From assembly GCF_900103415.1 (NCBI RefSeq), contig NZ_FMXB01000004.1:120110-184109 (forward strand): 64,000 bases of DNA. The letters run 5' to 3'. This stretch comes from Methanobrevibacter millerae. Its GTDB lineage: Archaea; Methanobacteriota; Methanobacteria; Methanobacteriales; Methanobacteriaceae. The notes beneath the pieces are model-generated. The model worked only from the letters and a program-made list of their open reading frames with translations, ran no database searches and was not told the DNA's origin. This document shows positions 1-9,783 of this stretch, in pieces. The translations under genes were made by a program, and so were the position numbers. How positions within the stretch are numbered: position 1 is the stretch's first letter; every line of letters starts with the position of its first letter.

Positions 1-879
1 GTTATCGTAAGGGGAGACATGGCTTTGAAATACTTCCACCAGCCTTACGTTCAAAACGTGATTGAAATCCTGAAGGAGAAAAATATACGTTTCCATTTCA
101 ACGAGCAGGTAAAGGAGGTTCTCTGTGACGTTGAAATCGAAAATCCTAAAGAGAAAGTCCTTAATGTGGTTCAGGGAATGAACTCAGATGAAACACTAAG
201 GGATCCCGAAGCCAAAGTGGACAATAAGGCCTATGAAAACGCATTTACGGTAAACTGCGAAAGCGGATTGAGTTTAAAAGGAGACTACGTCATTGCGGCC
301 ATGGGAAGAACTGCAAACGTGGAAGACATCGGCCTTGAAAACGTTGGGCTAACATACACCAAACAGGGAATCAAGGTTAACGGACACCTGCAGACTGCCG
401 TTGAAAACATTTACGCTTCAGGAGACGTTGCCGATACCGGAATAGCCAAGCTCGTAACCGTTGCGATACATCACTCCAAATACCTTGCAAAAGAGATTCT
501 GGGCGAAGCTTCTGAAATCACTTATCCAGTGATTCCTGCCGTTGCATATACGATACCTAGAATAGCTACCGTCGGCGTTCCCGCTTACGTTGGCGAGAAA
601 AGCGATGAATATGACGTTCACACAATTAGATACGGAAGGTCATACTCTTTAGAGCTTAAAAACGACCTGACGGCTGAAGCCAAAGTCATTGTCGATAAGG
701 ATTTGCAGATTGTAGGTGCTGAAATATATGCTGCAGACGCCGAAAACGTGGCGAACATGTTCGCATTCATTATCAATCAAAAGATCAGCCTTGAAGAGCT
801 TGACAACATGATTTACGCATTCCCTTCAAGCAGTTCAGTCTGTCTTTATAAATTACACAAGATTCATTACAAATTCTGA
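1..879 (+). CDS. Pyridine nucleotide-disulfide oxidoreductase (partial, 5' end outside the window)
   Basis: The frame is open to the first base, so the gene starts upstream and its N-terminal FAD-binding part is missing. What remains is the NAD(P)-binding half, then the second FAD segment with the family motif around ENIYASGDVAD (residues ~130-140 counted from the Met at 19), then the C-terminal dimerisation domain beginning near YPVIPAVAYTIPRIATVG. This architecture fits the dihydrolipoamide dehydrogenase / glutathione reductase / mercuric reductase superfamily. The usual C-terminal His-Pro catalytic motif is not seen; its place is taken by YAFPSSSS, so a lipoamide or glutathione reductase role is doubtful. 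The redox Cys pair would lie upstream and cannot be judged. A terminator hairpin begins at the stop codon. Confidence 0.85.
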   Translation, partial: VIVRGDMALKYFHQPYVQNVIEILKEKNIRFHFNEQVKEVLCDVEIENPKEKVLNVVQGMNSDETLRDPEAKVDNKAYENAFTVNCESGLSLKGDYVIAAMGRTANVEDIGLENVGLTYTKQGIKVNGHLQTAVENIYASGDVADTGIAKLVTVAIHHSKYLAKEILGEASEITYPVIPAVAYTIPRIATVGVPAYVGEKSDEYDVHTIRYGRSYSLELKNDLTAEAKVIVDKDLQIVGAEIYAADAENVANMFAFIINQKISLEELDNMIYAFPSSSSVCLYKLHKIHYKF

Positions 880-914
880 ACATGGGTTTAATCCTATGTT
901 CCCCCTATTTTTTT
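878..914 (+). terminator. Hairpin plus T-tract terminator
   Basis: A 9-bp stem with one G-T wobble (878-886 with 893-901) and a 6-nt loop starts in the stop codon of the disulfide reductase. It is followed by seven T residues at 908-914. Confidence 0.6.
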
Positions 915-1038
915 AATTGCAATAACGGTTAATTAAAACATGGTTAATCTCAATAAACATTAAAAATAATAAAGGAAGTTTTGATTTAATTAATTATGTT
1001 AAAAAATTAAATATATTTCAATGAGGAAATCTACATGA

Positions 1039-1845
1039 CTAACCGTCATTAAAATATTTTCTAAAGAGTTCTGTTTGAATGACACTCTTTTTGCTGATTT
1101 TTTCAAGTTTCATGAAGAGCTTCCACGGCATGGCCAGCGTCAAATAATCATTTGGAATGAAATGCTTTGTCTTTGACCTTCCTGCCAAATCAATCGGTCC
1201 CAAAACCGGTACTGGATCGTCGCTTTCATCCTCTCTGAAAACGTAGCATCCGATTGACTGGCATGAAGATGCCTGGGGAGTCAGAAGGCATGCGTTTTCT
1301 GTCCTGAATGAAGTATTTAATTGAATTAATATGGTCAGTTCCATCGGATTCAGCGTAAATATTACGGATTTTGGCTCATCATCATCTTTTAAGTTTTCAA
1401 TTCCCTTAAAGATAACGTACTGGCCATCATCATAAACCGGCCTGTTTTTGATGTTTTCCTTGGCGGTTTTAAAATCACAGAATATTCTCTCCCCTTCACG
1501 AAACATTTCGCTTACCCTTGGCATATTGTCCAGTCTCTTCTGGTAGGCTTCCTTGTCGGGAGCGGATTCGATTCCGCATGACAAAAAGGTTGCCTGAAAG
1601 TCCATTGCGTCCTCATCGGCAAAGCCGTCTCCCCATCCGAATCCTACAGAAACACCGCCGCAGGTGATGTTTTCCCTTCCGAAATATGTGGTTTTTCTCT
1701 TGGCGATGCACTGGGCTACAAAACTCATTACGCATCCGCCCTTGCCGGGCTTAGGCCCTATGGCGTCATCGGGTTTTGTATCTGACTTTAAAAGAACAAT
1801 TGGAGGAAACCTCATCCCCATACTGTCTGAAATATAACTTTCCAT
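1039..1845 (-). CDS. DUF169 family protein
   Basis: A 268-aa soluble protein. The N-terminal MRFPPIVLLKSD, a Cys/Gly-rich stretch (GGCVMSFVAQ, ITCGGVSVGFG) and the later region with LNTSFRTENACLL and SIGCYVFRED match the DUF169 pattern common in methanogens and other anaerobes. Function is unknown. Several conserved Cys residues suggest metal or cofactor binding, but that is inference. The start is supported by a GAGGT Shine-Dalgarno about 8 nt upstream of ATG. It is transcribed alone, with a divergent Cys-cluster gene upstream. Confidence 0.8.
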   Translation of the reverse strand: MESYISDSMGMRFPPIVLLKSDTKPDDAIGPKPGKGGCVMSFVAQCIAKRKTTYFGRENITCGGVSVGFGWGDGFADEDAMDFQATFLSCGIESAPDKEAYQKRLDNMPRVSEMFREGERIFCDFKTAKENIKNRPVYDDGQYVIFKGIENLKDDDEPKSVIFTLNPMELTILIQLNTSFRTENACLLTPQASSCQSIGCYVFREDESDDPVPVLGPIDLAGRSKTKHFIPNDYLTLAMPWKLFMKLEKISKKSVIQTELFRKYFNDG

Positions 1846-1939
1846 TTTGATTACCTCAATTAACTATTGATTAATGGAATTTAAAAATATTACTAAATAA
1901 GATGATTGACAAATATCATTAAAAAAGGAAAATAGGAAA

Positions 1940-2494
1940 ATGGAAATAACAAAAGAAATGATTGAAAAAATCTATGAAAAGCTTGATGAGGTCTCTCCCG
2001 TCGATTATGACTGCGGAAAGCTCTGCGGTGAGATATGCTGCAGCTATGACGATGAAGACTTTAAAAACAATGATCTTATGATTTATCTTCTTCCAGGCGA
2101 AGAATTAATCTATGAAGACGATGAATCATTTGAATTAAAGCATTTTCAGATTAATGAAATTAATTATCCCCATTCATGGAAAAAGGGAGTCTATACAGTA
2201 ATCTGTAAAAATCCGCCAGAATGCAACAGAAAATTAAGGCCGATTCAGTGCAGAACGTTCCCGCTGATTCCCCACATTTCCAAGGACTTGAAATTCCACT
2301 TGATTTTTGATGAAAGCGAATATCCATATGAATGCCCATTAATTAATGATAATATTGAACTCAATGAGGATTTCATAAGAGAAACGTATAAGGCATGGAG
2401 ATTTCTGCTTAAAAATAGATTAGTATTCGATTTGGTGGATATGGACTCCAGAAAAAGAGAAAATGAAAAAAGAAAATATAAAATAATAATATGA
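1940..2494 (+). CDS. Cysteine-cluster protein of YkgJ-like type
   Basis: A 184-aa soluble acidic protein. Eight Cys residues fall in a pattern recalling the YkgJ/zinc-or-iron chelating cluster family: DCGKLCGEICC near residues 24-34, then VICKNPPECNRKLRPIQCRTFPLIP near 90-112, and YECPL near 133. The family is thought to bind Fe-S or zinc; no reaction is established. The 3' end is convergent with the adhesin gene, only 12 bp away. The family assignment rests on the Cys spacing and the RPIQCRTFP motif alone. Confidence 0.6.
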   Translation: MEITKEMIEKIYEKLDEVSPVDYDCGKLCGEICCSYDDEDFKNNDLMIYLLPGEELIYEDDESFELKHFQINEINYPHSWKKGVYTVICKNPPECNRKLRPIQCRTFPLIPHISKDLKFHLIFDESEYPYECPLINDNIELNEDFIRETYKAWRFLLKNRLVFDLVDMDSRKRENEKRKYKIII

Positions 2495-2510
2495 GGCGGT
2501 TAATCCTCAT
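2491..2510. terminator. Possible shared hairpin between convergent genes
   Basis: A perfect 6-bp inverted repeat (ATGAGG at 2491-2496, CCTCAT at 2505-2510) spans both convergent stop codons. On the minus strand it is followed by T-rich sequence, so it could end the adhesin transcript. There is no clean T-run on the plus side. Confidence 0.35.
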
Positions 2511-5500
2511 GAATTTATTGTAATTGTATTTGAAAGCCTTGCATATTCATAAGCTGACGTTATGATATATTGGCCAGGCATCAGGTTAATTGCCAGGCTG
2601 GCGTAACCTTCTGAATCGGTTATTCTGTCATAGAATACTCCATTAACGTTGAACTGAACCGTCTGATTTGTAAAGGCTTTACCCTGACCGTCAACCAGTT
2701 TTACCTTGAATCTTGTGCCGTCCTTATATCTCATGGTAATGTCATTTGCATACAATACAGGAAGCACCTTAATGGTATTTGAATGCATTAATCCGTTATA
2801 TTCGCCGGTGATTGTGTATGTGCCCGGATTAAGGTTAATGTTCATTTTAGCCACACCTGATTCGTCAGTTACGCGTTCATAGAACACACCATTGATATTG
2901 AACTTGACTTTAACGCCTGCTCCGATAGGTTTGCCGTCACCGCCAAGAACCTGCATTGAATATTGGGAAGCGTTCCTGAAGTATTTGGTTAAATCCTTAC
3001 CAGACAATACTCCTAAAACTGTAACCGTGTTACTGTACATTTCACCGTTTACAGGGTTCTGTGCAGTAATTATGTATTTTCCCGGATTAAGGTTGATGTT
3101 CATACGTGCAACGCCCTGATCATTGGTGTTTCTGGTATAGAAAACACCGTTGATATTGAAGCTTACAGCGGTATTCTTTAAAGGATTGCCGTTCTTGTCA
3201 AGGAATGTGGCGTAGTACTGGGTTGCGTTCTTATAGTATTTTACGATGTCCTGCCCGGAAATGGTAGGCTTGATTGTTATATTGTTTTTAACGTATGAAA
3301 AGTCATTGTTTCCGGTTCCAGGATAACATGCCAATATCTCATATGTTCCAGAGTTCAGGTTAATGGCTATTGAAGCCTTTCCGTTCGCATCGGTTGTTCT
3401 TGTATAGATTGAACCTGAAATGTAGAACTTGACGTCTTTTGAAGCCATTGCCCTTCCGCTTGCATCGGTTAATGTAACTTCATATCTGCTTCCGTCCTTA
3501 TAATACATTTCTACGTTCCTGCCAACAAGGTTGGTGCCTGACTGGTCGGAATAAATGCATATAACACCGTTTGTTGTGGAGGAAGCGTAATATTTGCTTT
3601 CACCTGCAAAAGAAACTGAAATTTCATGATATCCGTTTGCCAGATTATTAATGACCAATGTAGCTCTTCCCTGACCGTCGGTTACCCTGTCGTTTCTTCT
3701 GGAGTCAACCGTGATGGATACCGTTTTTCCTGAAAGCTTGTTTCCTTTTGCGTCTGTTAATGTAACAACATAATTACCGCTCTGATTCGGACTTGTGAAA
3801 AGAAGGTTGTTTCCGCTTAGTGAAGTTTGAACTTTTCCTTCAACCGCATTGACTACGCGGGAAGCGCCGTAATTGCTGCTTGCCGCATTGACATTGACCT
3901 GGCCAGGTCCGCCGACATATGTGCTTTTTCCGACGTTTTCAGTGATGATGACATTTGACGGATTGAAATTAGGAGTAACGCTGACGCCGTACATAGGCAA
4001 TTGTCCGCCTAATCCTGCACCGTTATTGGTTTTAAACCTTAGAACTTCAACAGGACTGTTTATTTCAATCTGTGAAGGAATGGTCAAGTCAATAATAACC
4101 CAGTTGGAAATCCTGGATACGTCATAATTGTGAATGTTGTTCTGGGAAACCTTGCCCTGTGAATTCCAGTAGTTAAATTCCAGGCTGACTATTGAACTCT
4201 GATAGGATTCGATGTCTGAACCGGTTTTACTTGCATAGTTGTTTTTGAAAATGTCATAGTTGGCAAGGAAAGCGGAACCTAACAGATAGACTGCACCACC
4301 ATATATTGCGCTATTGGCTTCAAATAATGTTCCCTGAACGTTCAATGCACAGTTTTGAACATAAATAGCTCCTCCACTGTCTCCTGCACGGTTGTTTGAG
4401 AAGTAATTGTGATTTGATATGATTACTTCCTTAACATTGCTTGCCCTTATGGCACCGCCTGAAACTGATGCGGTATTTGATGAGAATACGTTTTCACCAG
4501 CCAAATCGATACGGTTTGAATCGATTATAAGCAATGCTCCGCCAATAGGCGCACTGTTTGAATTGAATGAGTTATGACCTTTTATTGCACCTGATGATTC
4601 AGCAAAGTATATTGCACCTCCGGAACCTGTGGCGGAATTTGAATTGAATACGCATGATGCGTCGATATTAAATCCTGAGCGGAATGTGTAAATGGCTCCT
4701 CCGATATCCGGACTGCCGCCAACTTGACTTTTGTAATTAGCGGAGTTTGATTCGAAGGTGTTGGAACCGTAAATAATGAAGTTTCTTGCCTGTTCATTGG
4801 ATATTGCTCCACCCATACCTGCTTTATTATTTACAAATCTGTTGTTTCCAGACATTGTGAAAACAGAACCGTATAAACTGTTATCAATGGCTCCTCCCCT
4901 ATAAGCGGAATTTGATTCGAATGTATTCTGTCCGCCCAAATAGAATGTACCGTTTTCATTGTTGATAGCACCGCCTTTAGCAACAGTTCCGGTTCTTGCC
5001 TTATTATTCTTGAATGTGTTGGTTCCAGTGATGTTTGCGTAAGCCTGGTGGTTGAATATTGCTCCGCCGTCAGCCTTACAGTAGTTATTGACAAAGGTGT
5101 TTTCACCGGACATGTACATCTTTGCATTGTCGAATGCGTTTAATATTGCACCGCCCTTACCTTCATCGATTGGAATGGCAGCTCCGCCGTCATAATAAGC
5201 GTAATTTGTATCAAACGTATTTTTTCCATTTATAACTAATGTGGAGCCTCCCCTATTGGAAATTGCTCCACCGTCCTGCCATACATGGTTTTCACGGAAC
5301 GTGGTTCCTGAGATTTCAGTAAATGCGCCCAAATCAGTGGCAATGGCTCCTCCGTCACGGGCGTAATTGCTTATGAACTGACAGTTGATGGCAGTTAAGG
5401 TTCCCATGTTCAAAATGGCACCACCATCAAAATCTGAGCTAAGAGATTCAGGCAACTTACCGTTAATCAGCTGAACATTCTTTAAAGTTAACTGTCCTCC

Positions 5501-5836
5501 AGGAAGAATGGTAAATGATCTTCCAAGGAAGTCCGCACTGATAATATTTCCATTACCGTTAATTTCAATGTTTTGACCGGAATAAATCATTATTTCGGAT
5601 TCACCCGCAACCCTCGTGATATGGCCGGTCAATGAAATGTTGTTGGACGAATACATCGCCTGCCTTAAATTTGTAAAAGTTCCACCTCCAACATCCGTTG
5701 AAAGAACAGCATCGTCTGCTGGAGTTTCAAGTATTGATGTTTCATTTGTATCATCCTCTGATGCGGATACCGAGGATACGGCAAGCATCAAAACGATAAC
5801 ACATAATGAAATGATAAAAATTCCTTTATGTTTCAT
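2507..5836 (-). CDS. Adhesin-like protein: beta-helix plus Ig-like tail (ALP1)
   Basis: An 1109-aa secreted protein. Residues 1-25 are a signal peptide ending VSSVSA-SE. Residues ~50-540 are a parallel beta-helix built of repeats with GGAI/GGAL and FxxN motifs, as in methanogen adhesin-like proteins and chlamydial Pmp proteins. A divergent Ig-like domain follows near 660-760, then four ~85-aa Ig-like repeats. Each repeat opens with a K-Y-Y/F-x-D/N-x-[ST] motif and carries FNINGVFY, a TD.G.A turn and INLNPG.Y.I. The same module ends the two other adhesins here. The role is probably surface attachment in the gut; ligand unknown. No membrane anchor, sorting signal or pseudomurein-binding repeat is visible, so wall attachment is unexplained. 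Confidence 0.88.
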   Translation of the reverse strand: MKHKGIFIISLCVIVLMLAVSSVSASEDDTNETSILETPADDAVLSTDVGGGTFTNLRQAMYSSNNISLTGHITRVAGESEIMIYSGQNIEINGNGNIISADFLGRSFTILPGGQLTLKNVQLINGKLPESLSSDFDGGAILNMGTLTAINCQFISNYARDGGAIATDLGAFTEISGTTFRENHVWQDGGAISNRGGSTLVINGKNTFDTNYAYYDGGAAIPIDEGKGGAILNAFDNAKMYMSGENTFVNNYCKADGGAIFNHQAYANITGTNTFKNNKARTGTVAKGGAINNENGTFYLGGQNTFESNSAYRGGAIDNSLYGSVFTMSGNNRFVNNKAGMGGAISNEQARNFIIYGSNTFESNSANYKSQVGGSPDIGGAIYTFRSGFNIDASCVFNSNSATGSGGAIYFAESSGAIKGHNSFNSNSAPIGGALLIIDSNRIDLAGENVFSSNTASVSGGAIRASNVKEVIISNHNYFSNNRAGDSGGAIYVQNCALNVQGTLFEANSAIYGGAVYLLGSAFLANYDIFKNNYASKTGSDIESYQSSIVSLEFNYWNSQGKVSQNNIHNYDVSRISNWVIIDLTIPSQIEINSPVEVLRFKTNNGAGLGGQLPMYGVSVTPNFNPSNVIITENVGKSTYVGGPGQVNVNAASSNYGASRVVNAVEGKVQTSLSGNNLLFTSPNQSGNYVVTLTDAKGNKLSGKTVSITVDSRRNDRVTDGQGRATLVINNLANGYHEISVSFAGESKYYASSTTNGVICIYSDQSGTNLVGRNVEMYYKDGSRYEVTLTDASGRAMASKDVKFYISGSIYTRTTDANGKASIAINLNSGTYEILACYPGTGNNDFSYVKNNITIKPTISGQDIVKYYKNATQYYATFLDKNGNPLKNTAVSFNINGVFYTRNTNDQGVARMNINLNPGKYIITAQNPVNGEMYSNTVTVLGVLSGKDLTKYFRNASQYSMQVLGGDGKPIGAGVKVKFNINGVFYERVTDESGVAKMNINLNPGTYTITGEYNGLMHSNTIKVLPVLYANDITMRYKDGTRFKVKLVDGQGKAFTNQTVQFNVNGVFYDRITDSEGYASLAINLMPGQYIITSAYEYARLSNTITINS

Positions 5837-5989
5837 TTTTAATATACTCCATTAAACTTTAATTATACTAATAGTTTTGATTTTATTAATTAATATGTTT
5901 TTTCAAAATTCAGTGAAAATCAAAGCCATTTTCTGACAAAAAGAAATTTAAAAATCAGTGAATTAAAAAATATGGTGAAAAATATTCAG

Positions 5990-8092
5990 CTAATGATAGG
6001 TTACGTGATAAATTTTAAATTCATTCTGCTGATATATATTCTCAAAAGTGACGTTTTCGTTGGAAAGCTCCGTCAGATTATTAGGGCTTGCAATATAGCT
6101 TACGTTAAGCTTCTGCAGATCATTGACATTGAAATAGATATGAATGATATCGACTGAAGCCAGGGCGAATGATGTCGGCGCATCATCCTGTAATATGAAG
6201 CATATGTGGGCATATCTGTTGTAGATGTCTTCTGATGCGTTATTCACATCTAAAGTATGCCATTTTTCCAAATCGGGATATGTATTAATCGAATTAATTG
6301 TTTTTGCACCAAGAGGAATCAGCGCATTGAGATACATGTCCTGCACAATCCAGTTTGCGTCGGGATCGCTTTCAACGATTTTTGAAACCTCCTGCATGTA
6401 TGGTGAATCATAAACGACTTCCACTCCGGTATCGACAGGATTAACCAGCGCTCCGGTAAAGAAACACATTACTATGCAGGCTATTAAGAATATGCGTTTT
6501 CCCTTATCAGTTGATGAGAGAAATATTATTGCAAAGTAAATCGCATAGAACAGGACTAAAATGACAAGCATCCATTTTGCATAATAGCCTCTATATGCGT
6601 ATCTGGATAAATAAACCACGACAAATGACAATGCGACTGAAATGCCAATAATTATCCTTTTGTCTGCAAACTCCTTTAAATCGCATATTGAACGGATAAG
6701 CATCAGGCATCCCACAAATCCGATTACGCTGTACAGCCGGATGTTTCTGACGTGTCCCCTTAACGTGATGTCAAGTATGAAATCCGGAACTGGAACGATA
6801 AATAAAACAATTAATATGGCATAAATTGCCAGAAGACCTAATAACAGCTTGTCTTTGGTTTTCTGATAGAATAGCACTATAAATGTCAGTATTATCGGGA
6901 CAGGGAAGAAATCACAGAATGCTGATGTGTCAACGACGTTTAAAGGAATGCCATCAGGCATCACTGAGAAAAATATTGAAGGAACGTAATTGAAAAAGTA
7001 CGTTAAATCCCCCATTCCGTTGAAAACCTCTTTTCCGGGATATGCCGTATTCATTAATATCTTAATCGTTTCCAGAGAGTTCGAAAGTACATGAGCCATT
7101 AAAATTGCAAAAAGTGCAATCACAAATGCGAAAATCGCCAGATCCTTTTTATTAACAGAGAATGTCTTTCTGTGCTTTAAAAATATCCAGCAGGCAAGCA
7201 GGACAAATACGTATGCGAAAGGTATCTGCCAGGACGGATACATCGTCAGCGCAAAGCCTCCAACGCAAATCATCAGTCCCAAAGCAATGATCAAACGCTT
7301 TTTGTAGTCATCACAGGTCATGTAGTAATGTATCAATAAGACACCGAGCTGTCCGAAAATCAGCATCTCCACAAGGCCGTTAATTGCAAACCACCATTGA
7401 ATCAGCGGTGAAAATGTAATCAGTAAAGCGTATGCAAGAGCCAGGGTTCTGTTTTTGTCTGTAATGAGCCTTCCGAATTCGTATGATACCAAAAGGAGAA
7501 CCACAAGACGTGATACCCAGAAAAATGACAGTCCGTAACCCTGAGGCAGGAAGAGATAGCCTATTAAAAATGGCTTAAAAATCATTGCGATGTCCCATAC
7601 CGGCTGTCCGTAAATCAGGAACATGTCCGTTGGCGCTGCCCTTACGATGTCGCTGAAATACGAGAAGTTGTTCATGTACTGTGAAAAGGCAAGCATCGTA
7701 TTTACATTAAACTCATCGGTTCTGATAGGCCTTGAAACGCCAAAGAGAGTGTTGTGCTTTACAAAGAAAGTGTTCAGCTCGTTGATGGATGAGCCGTGCA
7801 ATTGAAAAGCGACGCATACGAGAACAAAAAGGGCCAGTATAGGAATCTTATATGTATCCAGCAAGTTTAAAAACCTGCTTTTCCTTTCCTCATCGATGAA
7901 TATATAATAGATTATCGAAAAAAGAACCAGGAAAATAAGGAAGTGCTTAACTGAAAAATAAGTGGCAAATCCTGATAATGAGAATTTATATATTAATTTA
8001 GACTGTTCAACTAAGACAATATAGCTTTCAAGCAGAAATGAAACAATAACTACCAAAGCATATAATATTGTGTTTTTCTTAGTCAAATTCAT
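5990..8092 (-). CDS. Large polytopic membrane protein (DUF7657-like, GT-C-type topology)
   Basis: A 700-aa protein with roughly 13-15 predicted membrane segments spread over residues 10-560, and a ~130-aa soluble C-terminal domain (about 570-700). The first long loop has a conserved-looking motif, SRPIRTDEFNVNTMLAFSQ (about residues 120-138). An acidic motif in the first extracytoplasmic loop is typical of GT-C membrane glycosyltransferases and of the DUF7657/YfhO-like families. It may handle lipid-linked sugars for surface glycans, but this rests on topology and the one motif. It is monocistronic, between an adhesin gene and the TelA cluster; the neighbouring secreted adhesin could be a glycosylation substrate (speculation). 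Confidence 0.6.
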   Translation of the reverse strand: MNLTKKNTILYALVVIVSFLLESYIVLVEQSKLIYKFSLSGFATYFSVKHFLIFLVLFSIIYYIFIDEERKSRFLNLLDTYKIPILALFVLVCVAFQLHGSSINELNTFFVKHNTLFGVSRPIRTDEFNVNTMLAFSQYMNNFSYFSDIVRAAPTDMFLIYGQPVWDIAMIFKPFLIGYLFLPQGYGLSFFWVSRLVVLLLVSYEFGRLITDKNRTLALAYALLITFSPLIQWWFAINGLVEMLIFGQLGVLLIHYYMTCDDYKKRLIIALGLMICVGGFALTMYPSWQIPFAYVFVLLACWIFLKHRKTFSVNKKDLAIFAFVIALFAILMAHVLSNSLETIKILMNTAYPGKEVFNGMGDLTYFFNYVPSIFFSVMPDGIPLNVVDTSAFCDFFPVPIILTFIVLFYQKTKDKLLLGLLAIYAILIVLFIVPVPDFILDITLRGHVRNIRLYSVIGFVGCLMLIRSICDLKEFADKRIIIGISVALSFVVVYLSRYAYRGYYAKWMLVILVLFYAIYFAIIFLSSTDKGKRIFLIACIVMCFFTGALVNPVDTGVEVVYDSPYMQEVSKIVESDPDANWIVQDMYLNALIPLGAKTINSINTYPDLEKWHTLDVNNASEDIYNRYAHICFILQDDAPTSFALASVDIIHIYFNVNDLQKLNVSYIASPNNLTELSNENVTFENIYQQNEFKIYHVTYH

Positions 8093-8145
8093 AGAATTAT
8101 TTTTATAAAGTATATCTAATAAAATTTTGCCTTGAAAAAATTAAG

Positions 8146-8568
8146 TTAATGGGTAATGGCATCGATTACCTTACCCAGAACGAAACCGATAATGGATACG
8201 GGAATTGCAAATATCAGCCCGAAAAGAATCCCGGCAATAAATCCGGCAAATACGCCGATAGTCACTGAGCTTATGAGAAAACCGAAAATGCCGAAACCGA
8301 AAAAAACAACTAAAGTGGCGCATTTCGTCTTTGCAAGCCTCATCTCGCCGGTGTACTTGTCACGCTTATACATCAGCTTTGCCTTAAGGGAGTCTTCGGG
8401 AGGTGCGGGATAAGACGGTTTTTTCTTTACAACCTTGAACTCATCGTTTAAGACCTCTACGTTTTTCTCAAACCTTTTTGCATCGTCGGTTTTAATGTTA
8501 ACGCCGCATCGATGGCAGTATGAAGCATTCTCTTCGTTTTCAAATCCGCAGCTTTCGCACTTAATCAT
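8146..8568 (-). CDS. Zinc-ribbon membrane protein
   Basis: A 140-aa protein. The N-terminus is a zinc ribbon (CESCGFENEENASYCHRCG, two CxxC pairs at residues 4-22). A charged linker follows. The C-terminal half has two Gly-rich hydrophobic segments (about 84-134), probably a hairpin in the membrane. Its start overlaps the telA stop codon (ATGA), so the two are translationally coupled and likely work together. The zinc ribbon may mediate protein contact with TelA. Function is otherwise unknown. Confidence 0.75.
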   Translation of the reverse strand: MIKCESCGFENEENASYCHRCGVNIKTDDAKRFEKNVEVLNDEFKVVKKKPSYPAPPEDSLKAKLMYKRDKYTGEMRLAKTKCATLVVFFGFGIFGFLISSVTIGVFAGFIAGILFGLIFAIPVSIIGFVLGKVIDAITH

Positions 8569-9707
8569 TTAATTAACTCGTTGTTGCTGGTTTCTATTTT
8601 ATTTACGACTTTCTGACCCTCATCGGCCATGTTGCTGAACATGTTAATTGTCTCTTTCATTTTAGGAAGAGCCTGTTCCTTGTATGTGCTTACCTCTTCG
8701 ATGGCAGCTATGGCTTCCCTGAATGAATTCTGCAGGACTTCAGGCGAAATCATGGCCTCGGCGCTGGACTTTTGGATTTCGGAGCCCTGTTCGCGAAGCA
8801 TGTGGGAGGTGGATTCGATGATGTTTCCCGTGGTTTCGTTTAAAATGGTAATCTTGTCCATCACGATTTTCTGGTCGTATAATGCGCTTGCAACCATAAC
8901 CCCTGTCCTTAATGCGGTCAGGGTTACGTTTTTGGCCCTGTTGACCCCACGGATCAGTTCCTTGTTGTTTCTTCTTATGACGTTAAGTGAAACGATACCC
9001 TGCTGGTTGATGACAATCATCTGCTGCATATCCATTATCCTCTGCCTCAGCGGGAAGAGTATCTCCTCTTTTACAAAATCAATCTTATCCTGACTGACGC
9101 CTTCTATTTCTGCCTGCTGAATCTGCATTTCAATTGATTCATCCATCTGCTTTCCAAGCTCGATTTCAGCAAGGAGCTTGTTTGTGATTTCCCTCAAGTA
9201 GTTTTCCTCACTCATAAGGGTAATGTTGTCGTTTTGAAGGACCTTGCTGCTGTGGTCAAGGGATTCCATGATTTCAGCTATTGCGGTTTCAGCCTTCTGG
9301 TATCTTCCGAAGTACTTTCTAACAGGATTGAAAATGTCACCCAATACGCCTTTTTTGGCGAAATCGATTTTACCCGGATCCAAGTCCTTCATCTGGGTGT
9401 TTAGTTCATAAAGCTTGTCCCCGATGTTTTCTGCATCCTTTCCTGAATTGTTGAAATCCGCAAAACGGGTTGTAAGCAGTTGATTCTTTTGTGATGAACG
9501 GGTCATTTCATTTAAGCCGAATTCCTCCAGTGGCTTTATGATGTTTTCCCTTTCAATAGGATTATCTAAATCAGCATCAAAAATAGCTACGGCATTGCTT
9601 TGTGCTTGGCTTTTGATATTGGAATTTTCTAATTTTTCCTGTTCTACTTTAATCGTATCATTTACTTCCTTTTCTATTTCATCTACATTAAGTGAAAATT
9701 CAGACAT
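8565..9707 (-). CDS. telA: TelA/KlaA family protein (toxic anion resistance)
   Basis: A 380-aa largely helical protein matching the TelA family (PF05816). Its features are long coiled-coil helices, a central LFPLRQRIMDMQQMIVINQQG segment, and ALRTGVMVASALYDQKIV near residues 265-285. Family members were named for tellurite resistance, but the physiological role is unclear and links to the envelope or to stress have been proposed. The gene lies between an upstream coiled-coil gene (76 bp away) and a zinc-ribbon membrane gene that overlaps its stop. A Shine-Dalgarno-like AGGGG lies about 8 nt before ATG. Family assignment is firm; substrate is not. Confidence 0.85.
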   Translation of the reverse strand: MSEFSLNVDEIEKEVNDTIKVEQEKLENSNIKSQAQSNAVAIFDADLDNPIERENIIKPLEEFGLNEMTRSSQKNQLLTTRFADFNNSGKDAENIGDKLYELNTQMKDLDPGKIDFAKKGVLGDIFNPVRKYFGRYQKAETAIAEIMESLDHSSKVLQNDNITLMSEENYLREITNKLLAEIELGKQMDESIEMQIQQAEIEGVSQDKIDFVKEEILFPLRQRIMDMQQMIVINQQGIVSLNVIRRNNKELIRGVNRAKNVTLTALRTGVMVASALYDQKIVMDKITILNETTGNIIESTSHMLREQGSEIQKSSAEAMISPEVLQNSFREAIAAIEEVSTYKEQALPKMKETINMFSNMADEGQKVVNKIETSNNELIK

Positions 9708-9783
9708 ATCTAATACCCCTTGAAATAGTTATGTAAATATATAGGCAATGCTTACTTTTAAAGTTATGGTATTAAACTTGTTA

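Noticed and set aside
4300..5400. Regular repeats that could look like a CRISPR array or satellite
   Set aside because: The repeats are degenerate codons for GGAI/FxxN beta-helix turns in one open frame. There are no identical direct repeats with unique spacers.
9736..9743. TATA box directly before telA
   Set aside because: A TATATATT is present, but the predicted start would fall inside or after the AGGGG ribosome site, so it is not a convincing promoter.
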